Under the pieces are notes generated by a model. The model did not search any database. It was given only the letters and a program-made list of their open reading frames with translations, and had not been told where the DNA came from. The position numbers and the translations under genes are program-made. From JBFMAE01 sp040756085 (lineage in GTDB: Bacteria; Desulfobacterota; BSN033; UBA1163), in contig JBFMAE010000380.1 in the NCBI GenBank assembly GCA_040756085.1, forward strand, positions 1 to 20,591: DNA of 20,591 nucleotides. The letters are read 5' to 3'. Positions 1 through 6,807 of this stretch are shown here, piece by piece (within the stretch, counting starts at the first letter, position 1; every line of letters begins with the position of its first letter).

Positions 1-1
1 C

Positions 2-685
2 ATCATTGGACCCAACGGAGCCGGAAAGACGACGATCTTCAATTGCATCAGCGGAGTCTATCGGTCGGATTCCGGGAAGATCCTCTTCAAAGGAGAGGAT
101 ATCACCTATTTAAAACCTTACCAAGTGGCCCAAAAGGGAATTGCCAGGACCTTTCAAAATATCGAACTCTTCTCTCACATGAGCACTATGGATAACCTCA
201 TGCTGGGACGCCACCTTCACATGAAGACAGGGGTCTGGAGAGGTGCTACCTTCATTTACAAAGGCTCGAAGGCGGCCAGAGAGGAGATTGAGAACAGAGG
301 AAAGGTCGAAGAAATCATCGACTTTCTTGAGCTACAGGCCGCAAGAAATCAGTTTGTTATAAACCTTCCCTATGGGACTCGAAAACTTGTGGAGCTGGGT
401 CGCGCCTTAGCGCTAGACCCAGAATTTATCCTTCTCGATGAACCCTCCGCTGGAATGAACATGGAGGAAAAAGGAGACCTGATGTTCTCGATTCAGGATA
501 TTCGGGACGACCTCGGCATCACCGTTCTTCTTGTAGAACACGACATGAACCTCGTCATGGACATTTCGGATCGCATCTTGGCATTAAATTATGGAGAGAG
601 AATCGCAGAGGGGCTGCCAGAGGAGATTCAGAACCATCCCGAAGTCCTCAAGGCTTATCTGGGTGAGGAGGAGAAGGTCGTATAG
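2..685 (+). CDS. livG: Branched-chain amino acid-type ABC transporter ATPase LivG (5' truncated by window edge)
   Basis: Cytoplasmic ATP-hydrolysing subunit of a Liv/HAAT-type ABC importer. The reading frame is open from base 2, so the N-terminus lies outside the window. The Walker A motif GPNGAGKT comes almost at once, followed by the LivG-typical ARTFQNIELF stretch, a signature region LPYGTRKLVELGRAL (a variant of LSGGQ seen in LivG proteins), Walker B FILLDEPSAGMN and the H-loop LLVEHDMNLVM. Only about the first 30 residues are missing, judging from the usual length near 255. It ends in TAG. livF follows on the same strand but after an unusually long 223-bp gap filled by repeats; liv ATPase genes normally abut or overlap. 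The substrate need not be an amino acid: in Deltaproteobacteria such transporters are often next to acyl-CoA ligases, as here. That role is inference. Confidence 0.95.
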   Translation: MIGPNGAGKTTIFNCISGVYRSDSGKILFKGEDITYLKPYQVAQKGIARTFQNIELFSHMSTMDNLMLGRHLHMKTGVWRGATFIYKGSKAAREEIENRGKVEEIIDFLELQAARNQFVINLPYGTRKLVELGRALALDPEFILLDEPSAGMNMEEKGDLMFSIQDIRDDLGITVLLVEHDMNLVMDISDRILALNYGERIAEGLPEEIQNHPEVLKAYLGEEEKVV

Positions 686-713
686 GAAATGGAGCGTAAC
701 TAACGTTTGTCGT

Positions 714-816
714 TGACGAAGCTCGTATCGACGCTCGATGGTCGATGCTGGAAGTCCGTCTCTTCTTTTATCGGGCTTCGATTGTCGAGCTTCATGCTTC
801 GATACGAGCCTCGTCA
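714..816. repeat. Imperfect inverted repeat between livG and livF
   Basis: The 18-bp arms at 714-731 and 799-816 are inverted copies differing at one position (core GCTCGTATCGA / TCGATACGAGC). Inside them, further TCGA-rich segments (GCTCGATGGTCGA and TCGATTGTCGAGC) also pair with a small offset, so the whole 103 bp can fold into one long hairpin. No reading frame here looks coding. It is most likely a REP/MITE-like element that landed between two cotranscribed genes. The rest of the 686-908 gap includes a short motif at 844-861 (catcctaaccttaaccc) that resembles the arms of the inverted repeat near 10309-10430. Confidence 0.7.
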
Positions 817-908
817 CCGTGAAACGGGATTAATCTTATACGGGCATCCTAACCTTAACCCATAGCCGGTGATAGGGGTGCCGATTCTAATGCTGCATAG
901 GAGAACCA

Positions 909-1676
909 TTGCTTAGCGTAAAAAACATCGAAACCTTCTATGGATTGATCATGGCCATCCGAGGAATCTCTCTGGAGATTAAAGAGAAACAGATCGCAGC
1001 CATCCTGGGAGCTAATGGTGCTGGGAAAACCACCATTTTAAAAACGATTATGGGGCTTTTGGAGGATCAACCGGATAAAGGTACGATCGAATTTCTGGGA
1101 AAGAGAATTGACCGGAAGGATACGGAGGAGATTGTCCGTTTAGGCATCTCCTATGTGCCAGAAGGAAGGGAAGTCTTTCCAGAGTTAAGCGTGGATGAAA
1201 ACCTGAGGATGGGAGCTTACATCCGGAATGATAAGAAATCGGTAAAAGAGGATTACGATCGAGTGATCAACCATTTTCCTGTTTTAGCAGAGAGAAAAAA
1301 TCAGTGGGCCGGGACATTGAGCGGTGGGGAACAACAAATGCTTGCCATGGGAAGGGCTTTGATGACCAGACCCAAACTGCTGATGCTGGATGAACCTTCG
1401 CTGGGACTATCTCCAATCCTCGTTCAGGAAATCTTCAGAATCATCAAAACGATCAATGGGGAAGGAACAACCATCCTCCTGGTTGAGCAAAATGCGAAGA
1501 TGGCGCTAAAGATCTCGGATTTTGGATTTGTCCTGGAGAACGGAAGGATTGTAGCAGCGAATACTCCTCGTGTGCTTTTAGAAGATGAGGACGTGAAGGA
1601 GTTCTATTTAGGTATTCGGTCAGAGGAATCGGTCAAGGGATACCAGAGGTGGAAAAGAAAGAAACGCTGGCGATAA
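909..1676 (+). CDS. livF: Branched-chain amino acid-type ABC transporter ATPase LivF
   Basis: Second cytoplasmic ATPase of the Liv-type importer, partner of LivG. It shows Walker A GANGAGKTT (about residue 34), the LivF-typical ISYVPEGREVFPELSV, signature LSGGEQQMLAMGRAL, Walker B LLMLDEPSLGLSP and H-loop LLVEQNAKMAL. The start is a TTG at 909, chosen because AGGAG sits 5 bases upstream and the product begins with the expected LSVKNIETFYG. At 255 residues it is about 15-20 longer than the classic 235-240; the surplus is a basic C-terminal tail (KRKKRWR) that I associate from memory with deltaproteobacterial LivF. It is followed directly by a hairpin shared with the convergent ligase gene. The assignment is secure; the transported substrate is not known. 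Confidence 0.95.
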   Translation: MLSVKNIETFYGLIMAIRGISLEIKEKQIAAILGANGAGKTTILKTIMGLLEDQPDKGTIEFLGKRIDRKDTEEIVRLGISYVPEGREVFPELSVDENLRMGAYIRNDKKSVKEDYDRVINHFPVLAERKNQWAGTLSGGEQQMLAMGRALMTRPKLLMLDEPSLGLSPILVQEIFRIIKTINGEGTTILLVEQNAKMALKISDFGFVLENGRIVAANTPRVLLEDEDVKEFYLGIRSEESVKGYQRWKRKKRWR

Positions 1677-1677
1677 A

Positions 1678-1707
1678 AGTAGGGAACGCATATATGCGTT
1701 CCCTACT
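1678..1707 (-). terminator. Intrinsic terminator at the end of the beta-oxidation operon
   Basis: A perfect 30-base palindrome (AGTAGGGAACGCATA and its complement) lies between the convergent livF and ligase genes and overlaps the ligase stop codon. Read on the minus strand the stem is followed by TTTT, so it is a good rho-independent terminator for the fad operon. On the plus strand no T-run follows, so its effect on livF transcripts is weaker or limited to RNA stabilisation. Confidence 0.8.
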
Positions 1708-3511
1708 CTCCTACCTTATACATCGCTTCAATAATATCTTTATAGGTTTCATTGACGAATTTCCGCTTCACCTTCATGGTGGGGGTCACCTCTCCATCCT
1801 CTTCGTAAAGTTTTTTGGGAAGAATGGTGAACTTTTTAACCTGCTCCACACTGGCAAGCGTCTTATTTACTTGATCCACCTCTTTTTGAATCAGCTGTTT
1901 GATCTCCGGGGTCTGGGTGAGGCTGGTATAGGTGGTGAATTGAATCTTGTTATCCTGGGCATATTTGATCACATTGTCTTCGTCGATGGCGATCAGGGCG
2001 GCGAGATATTTCCGGCGATCCCCGATCACGACCGCATCATTGATGTAAGGGCTGAACTTGAGCTGGTTCTCGATATTCTGCGGAGCGATGTTCTTTCCAC
2101 CCGCGGTGATGATCAGATCTTTCTTCCGGTCGGTAATCTTTAAGAACCCATTTTCATCCAATTCTCCAACATCTCCTGAGTAAAGCCAACCGTCTCTGAG
2201 CGTCTCGGCCGTGGCCTCGGGGTTCTTAAAATAACCCTTGAACACACCTGGCCCCTTTACGAGGATTTCACCGTCCGGGGCAATCTTGACCTCCACACCG
2301 GGCAGAGGTTGACCAACCCTTCCTATCCGCATACGATCCTTTCGACTCACGCTGGTCACCCCTGTGCCCTCGGTCTGACCATATCCCTCAATCAGGGGAA
2401 GGCCAATGGCATTGAAGAACTTCAGTACATCCGGTGAGATGGGGGCCGCTCCGGAATAGGCGACCCGGACACGATCGAAACCCAATCGCTCCTTCAGTTT
2501 CCGGAAAACAGCCAAATAGGCTGCTCCATAAGCAATCTTTAAGGTCGGAGGAACCGGCTGACCGGTCAGTTTTAACCCGGAATATTTCATTCCGATTCCC
2601 ATACAGGCCTTGAAGACCATACGCTTAAACCACGTGGCGTCCGACATTCGGATGACAATGCCGGAGGCATATTTTTCCCAGATTCGAGGGACACCACAGA
2701 TGACCGTTGGAGAAACTTCTTTCATGTTCTCCATGATGGTATCGGTATTCTCAATGAAATTGACGATCGTCCCGAACCGGTTATGAATGATAATCGTGAA
2801 GAGTTGTTCGAAGATGTGGCAAAGAGGGAGATAGGACAAACTTTCATCCGAATCATAAACCGGATTGGCGGCCACTATCGCCTCACTCATAAAGAGGAGG
2901 TTGCTATGAGTCAGCATTGCTCCCTTAGGAGGACCCGTCGTCCCTGAGGTATAGATGAGAACGGCCAGGTCATCGGCTTTCACCTCGTTCAACCGTTGTT
3001 CGAAGAGGCCGGGATTTTTTTCATCGAACTCCTTTCCAATTCTTAACAGGTCATCAAAGCTCATCAACAAGGTGTCTTTATAGCGTTTCAACCCTTCCAT
3101 CTCCATGACGATGATCTTTTCCAGATGGGGGGTGTCCTTTCTGAATTTCAGGGTTTTATCAAATTGTTCCTCGTTCTCGGCAATATAGAATCTCGAGTCT
3201 GAGTTGTTGACAATGTAACCACACTGCTCTGCTGAATTTGTCGGATAAATTCCTGTTGTAATTCCTCCAGCAGACATGATCCCAAAATCAGAATAGACCC
3301 ACTCCGGTCGATTCTCACTGATCACGCAAACACATTCCCCTTTTTTGAGACCGAGGCTGATGAGACCCATGGCCACCTGCCTCACCTTCTCACCGTACTT
3401 ACCCCAGGATATATCCCGCCAGATCCCATATTCCTTTTCTCGCATGGCCACTTTATGGGGATTCTCCTTGACATGCTTTTGAAAATAGTTCAGCAATGTC
3501 CCTTCACTCAT
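1703..3511 (-). CDS. Long-chain fatty-acid--CoA ligase (AMP-binding, FadD-like)
   Basis: ATP-dependent acyl-CoA synthetase that adenylates a fatty acid and transfers it to CoA, the entry step to beta-oxidation. At 602 residues it has the length of the long-chain FACS group. Visible motifs: the P-loop YTSGTTGPPKGAMLTH (from about residue 187), GYGQTEGTG (about 375), YSGDVGELDENG and the hinge ITDRKKDLIITAGGKNIAP (about 450-475). The C-terminal domain with the conserved Lys region (PTMKVKRK) is present. The ATG at 3511 is preceded by a weak GGGG ribosome site. It is the last gene of a minus-strand operon, 57 bp after fadE, and ends in the terminator at 1678-1707. The context supports medium- or long-chain fatty acids, but an aromatic or branched acid cannot be excluded. 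Confidence 0.93.
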   Translation of the reverse strand: MSEGTLLNYFQKHVKENPHKVAMREKEYGIWRDISWGKYGEKVRQVAMGLISLGLKKGECVCVISENRPEWVYSDFGIMSAGGITTGIYPTNSAEQCGYIVNNSDSRFYIAENEEQFDKTLKFRKDTPHLEKIIVMEMEGLKRYKDTLLMSFDDLLRIGKEFDEKNPGLFEQRLNEVKADDLAVLIYTSGTTGPPKGAMLTHSNLLFMSEAIVAANPVYDSDESLSYLPLCHIFEQLFTIIIHNRFGTIVNFIENTDTIMENMKEVSPTVICGVPRIWEKYASGIVIRMSDATWFKRMVFKACMGIGMKYSGLKLTGQPVPPTLKIAYGAAYLAVFRKLKERLGFDRVRVAYSGAAPISPDVLKFFNAIGLPLIEGYGQTEGTGVTSVSRKDRMRIGRVGQPLPGVEVKIAPDGEILVKGPGVFKGYFKNPEATAETLRDGWLYSGDVGELDENGFLKITDRKKDLIITAGGKNIAPQNIENQLKFSPYINDAVVIGDRRKYLAALIAIDEDNVIKYAQDNKIQFTTYTSLTQTPEIKQLIQKEVDQVNKTLASVEQVKKFTILPKKLYEEDGEVTPTMKVKRKFVNETYKDIIEAMYKVGE

Positions 3512-3525
3512 CGTAACCCCATCTC

Positions 3526-3564
3526 AATGATCATTGATCATTGCTAATTTTGCAATTTACATTG
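3526..3564. repeat. Short intergenic repeat (tandem TGATCAT and a 17-bp motif shared with the fadA upstream region)
   Basis: The fadE-ligase spacer holds two tandem TGATCAT units and then TAATTTTGCAATTTACA (3545-3561). The exact reverse complement of the latter occurs at 6598-6614, just upstream of fadA. These are small dispersed repeats with no evident coding content. Confidence 0.5.
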
Positions 3565-3568
3565 ATGT

Positions 3569-5347
3569 TTAAAAGGGATATCTCCCCATTTTGATCACGG
3601 CATCTGCGATCTCCCGTCTCAGGGCAACCGTATTGATGGGAGTAAACCGGGCCAGTTTCTTGAGAGCGGATAATTGGGTCCGGAGCGTATCTCCTTCAGC
3701 AATGGCAGCCAGGGCTTGTTTTGCAAACCCTTCCAATCGCTCAAAGGCGTCATTCACATAGACCCTTACCATCGCCTTCTGAATCTGAGATCTTTCGTCT
3801 ACAAACTTCTCCATCGTTTTCATTGCCCGAAGTAAAGCACTCTCCATGGCGAAGACCTCAATCACGATATCGCTGATCAAACCCAGAATCTCTTGCTCGT
3901 CTGCCAACTTCATCATATACTTCTGAAACGCCGCCCCTGCTACCAGAAGAGCGATCTTTTTTGACATCTCCACCATTTCCTTCTGCAAGGTGAGCTTTCC
4001 ATCATCCACATCTACCTTCGGTTTAAGGGTGAGGAGTTCATTTGCCACCTTCTGAGCGGCTACAAGAACAGGGAGGCGATTCTTCATCGCCCGTTTTGTC
4101 AACATATCCATGATCAGGAGGCGATTGATCTCATTCGTTCCCTCCCAGATCCGGTTAATCCGGGAATCCCGGTAACCCCGCTCAACCGCATAATCATGAA
4201 TATATCCATACCCTCCATGGATCTGAAGGGCTTCATCCACAATATAGTCCAGGACCTCTGAGGCATAGATTTTGTTGATAGAATCTTCTATCGCATATTC
4301 TTCAATCCCCTTTGCCATCTGAATCCCGGCATCTTCAGCGCGGTGGTCAATGCGCTGGAGAATCCGATCGACCAAAGCTGCTGTTCGGTAGACCATGCTT
4401 TCCACGGTAAAGGTCCGAATTGCCATTTCTGCGATCTTATGTTTGATCAGACCGAATTCTGCGATCGGCTTGCCAAACTGAACCCTCTGCTTCGCATAAG
4501 ACACTGCATCCTGCAGTGCAATTTTTGCGAAACCTACTCACCCTCCGGCCAGTTTGAAGCGACCGATATTGAGTGTGTTGAAGGCGACCACATGACCCCT
4601 TCCAATCTCCCCAAGAACATTCTCCACTGGCACTTTGGCATCAGCGAAGATAACACTTCGTGTGGATGACCCTTTCACTCCCATCTTATTCTCTTCTTCA
4701 TCCACCGAAACCCCTTCAAAATTCTTTTCGACAATGAAGGAGGTAAATTTGTCCCCATCCACTTTGGCATAGGTGACGAACACATCGGCAAAACCGGCAT
4801 TGGAGATGAATTGTTTCTGCCCGTTTAAAATATAATATTTTCCATCGGAGCTGAGCGTTGCAACGGTCTTGGCGTTCAGAGCATCCGATCCTGCTTCTGG
4901 CTCGGTCAGGGCATAGGCGGCAATCATCTCTCCTGTGGCGATCTTTGGTAGGTATCGTTTCTTCTGATCCTTGTTACCGAAGAAGATGATGGGAAGAGAA
5001 CCAATTCCGGTCTGAACCCCGTAAGCGACCATGAAGGAGCCTCCTCCCTGAGACAATTTCTCCATCATCAGGAGAACACTGACCTTATCCAATTCCTGGC
5101 CTCCATACTCCTCAGCGATATCTCCTGAAAGGAGACCCAATTCTCCCGCTTTTTTGACCAGACTCGGCAGGAGTCCTTCTTTCTGGGCTTCAATATCATC
5201 CAGTTGGGGTTGAACTTCACCCACAACGAACTCTGTAGCTGCCTTTGCAATCAACCGCTGCTCCTCTGAAAATTCCTCTGGGGTGAAAATCTCCTGAGGT
5301 GGAATCGATTCAATCAGAAATGCCCCGCCCTTCACGAACTCTTCCAT
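3569..5347 (-). CDS. fadE: Acyl-CoA dehydrogenase (FadE-type) with one internal in-frame TGA; candidate selenoprotein or nonsense pseudogene
   Basis: FAD-dependent enzyme for the first oxidation of beta-oxidation. Read through the TGA (4538-4540, codon 270) it gives 592 residues, the size of Bacillus FadE and other VLCAD-like enzymes. Domains in order: N-terminal helical domain (about 25-140), beta domain with YALTEPEAGSDA (about 150-260), C-terminal helical domain with LQIHGGYGYI, catalytic Glu in WEGTNEI (about 402), then a VLCAD-like extension. The start at 5347 has GGAGAGGAGG upstream; an in-frame ATG at 5371 lies in a 7-bp tandem repeat and is less likely. Apart from the TGA both halves are open and conserved, with no shift of frame: GRFKLAGG-TGA-VGFAKIALQ. 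Truncation at 269 would lose the catalytic Glu, so readthrough (Sec) is needed for function, unless the gene is a fresh nonsense mutant or the base is an error. An independent restart at GTG 4504 is also conceivable. Neighbours are fadA (54 bp) and the ligase (57 bp). Confidence 0.88.
4502..4540 (-). promoter_or_regulatory. TGA codon plus SECIS-like hairpin inside fadE
   Basis: On the minus strand TGA at 4540-4538 is followed, 19 bases on, by a perfect 6-bp stem CACTGC-AGGAT-GCAGTG (4518-4502), extendable by a G-U pair. The apical loop begins AGG, with its G at 27-28 bases after the TGA. Bacterial SECIS elements need a stem-loop with a G among the first two loop bases about 16-37 bases after the UGA. 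The E. coli fdhF element has a closely similar top (TTGC-AGGTCT-GCA). This is sequence-level resemblance only; no selA/B/C/D genes are in the window. Confidence 0.45.
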
Positions 5348-5365
5348 GACATCCTCCTCTCCAAT

Positions 5366-5400
5366 GTTCATAGTTCATCGTTCATCGTTCATTGTTCATT
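5366..5400. repeat. Five tandem 7-bp repeats upstream of fadE
   Basis: Five units of GTTCAT(A/C/T) run end to end in the 54-bp fadA-fadE spacer. On the coding (minus) strand each unit reads NATGAAC, putting an ATG in every frame just upstream of the real fadE ribosome site. Slippage would change the spacing by 7 bp steps. Confidence 0.8.
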
Positions 5401-5401
5401 A

Positions 5402-6583
5402 TTAATCCGTTCTCTCAAATACCCCTGCAGCTCCCATTCCACCACCAATACACATGGTGACCAGACCATAACGGACATTTCGGCGTTTCATCTCGTAGAG
5501 TAAGGTGGTGGTCAATTTTGCCCCGGTGCAGCCCAGGGGATGACCTACGGCGATTGCTCCTCCGTTGACATTCACGATCTCCGGATTCATTCCCAGCTCC
5601 CGGATAACGTAGAGGGCTTGTGAGGCAAAGGCTTCATTCAGTTCAATCAGACCGATCTGATCGAGGGTGAGCCCGGCCTTCTTTAATGCCTTGGGAACAG
5701 CATAAGCAGGGCCAACTCCCATGATTTCGGGTGGAACCCCGGCCACTGCAAAGGACCGGAAGATACCGAGGGGTTTCACCTTCAGCGCTTCTGCTTTCTC
5801 TTTTGACATCAGAACGACCGCTGCTGCCCCGTCGCTTGTCTGGGAAGCATTGCCTGCGGTGACCGTTCCTTTGGCTTTAAAGACAGGCTTGAGCGCAGCC
5901 ATACCTTCCAAGGAAGCATCGTAGCGCACTCCTTCATCCGTGTCAAAAATGACCTCTTTCACGGCAACGGTGCCATCTTCCTTGATCTCTTTCACCTTCG
6001 CAGGGATAGGGATAATCTCCTCCTTAAACTTCCCCTCCCGAATCGCTTTGGCAGCCTTCTGATGGCTGGAGAGGGCAAAACGGTCCTGCTCCTCTCTGGA
6101 GATCCCAAACTTCTCAGCCACATTTTCTGCAGTGAGTCCCATGGAGGTATAGACCTGCGGGTTATGTTCTACTAAAAAAGGATTGGGGGAGGGTGTCAAT
6201 CCCATGATCGGAACCTGACTCATAAACTCCACGCCTCCAGCAATCATCACTTCTACCGCTCCAACCATGATTTCATAAGCCGCTGTCGCAATGGCTTGCA
6301 ACCCGGAGGAGCAGAATCGATTCACGGTCTGTCCCGACACCGTATCAGGAAACCCGGCTCTCATTGCCACGACTCTTGCGAGGTTTAATCCCTGATCGGA
6401 TTCAGGGAAGGCACATCCCAGAACAACGTCCTCCACCTCCTCCACCTTCAGGCCTGGCACTCTTGAAAGGGCCTCTTTGATGACGATCGCTGCAATATCA
6501 TCGGGCCGAGTATCTTTTAGGATTCCCCGTGGAGCCTTGCCCACGGCTGTCCTTACGGCTGAAACGATAACTGCTTCTTTCAT
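5402..6583 (-). CDS. fadA: Acetyl-CoA acyltransferase (3-ketoacyl-CoA thiolase, FadA-type)
   Basis: Thiolase that cleaves 3-ketoacyl-CoA to acetyl-CoA and a shortened acyl-CoA, last step of the spiral. The 393 residues match the family length. Active-site residues are visible: nucleophile Cys91 in NRFCSSGLQ, His348 in GGAIAVGHPLG, and Cys378 in MCIGGGMG; NEAFASQ is also present. The ATG at 6583 has GGAGG about 7 bases upstream. It is preceded by a 224-bp spacer containing tandem palindromes after fadN and followed after 54 bp by fadE. The gene order fadN-fadA-fadE equals that of Bacillus subtilis, which supports a degradative role over a biosynthetic one. A paralogous thiolase is at 10856-12079. 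Confidence 0.95.
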   Translation of the reverse strand: MKEAVIVSAVRTAVGKAPRGILKDTRPDDIAAIVIKEALSRVPGLKVEEVEDVVLGCAFPESDQGLNLARVVAMRAGFPDTVSGQTVNRFCSSGLQAIATAAYEIMVGAVEVMIAGGVEFMSQVPIMGLTPSPNPFLVEHNPQVYTSMGLTAENVAEKFGISREEQDRFALSSHQKAAKAIREGKFKEEIIPIPAKVKEIKEDGTVAVKEVIFDTDEGVRYDASLEGMAALKPVFKAKGTVTAGNASQTSDGAAAVVLMSKEKAEALKVKPLGIFRSFAVAGVPPEIMGVGPAYAVPKALKKAGLTLDQIGLIELNEAFASQALYVIRELGMNPEIVNVNGGAIAVGHPLGCTGAKLTTTLLYEMKRRNVRYGLVTMCIGGGMGAAGVFERTD

Positions 6584-6626
6584 CTCACAACCTCCATTGT
6601 AAATTGCAAAATTAACCCCCCTCTGT

Positions 6627-6755
6627 CCCCCCTTAAATTAAGGGGGGATGAAGAGTTTATTTCTCCCCTTAAATTAAGGAGGGGATAAATAGTTTGTTCC
6701 TCCCCTTAAATTAAGGAGGGATAGAGTTTGTTCCTCCCCTTAAGATAAGGGGAGG
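6627..6755. repeat. Four tandem C-rich/G-rich palindromes in the fadN-fadA spacer
   Basis: Four hairpin-forming units with the core CCCCTTAAATTAAGG(A/G)GG lie at 6627-6647, 6663-6684, 6699-6720 and 6733-6755, spaced about 36 bp and joined by linkers such as atagagtttgtt. The last core is TTAAGATAA. Outer flanks (aaccccc... and ...ggttaggtggggtt) add another level of pairing, and a related motif (ggggaggtaaggtggggtta) recurs at 17340-17359. Read on the operon strand these would give a row of stable hairpins between fadN and fadA. Confidence 0.85.
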
Positions 6756-6807
6756 TTAGGTGGGGTTACTATTTTGAGACCGTTAATAATCGATCATTTT
6801 ACATTGA

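Noticed and set aside
1649..2143. 164-residue plus-strand frame downstream of livF
   Set aside because: It is antisense to the C-terminal part of the acyl-CoA ligase, which has clear family motifs.
4538..4540. Frameshift as the cause of the fadE interruption
   Set aside because: Both halves are in the same frame and the protein sequence is continuous through the TGA; a single codon explains the break.
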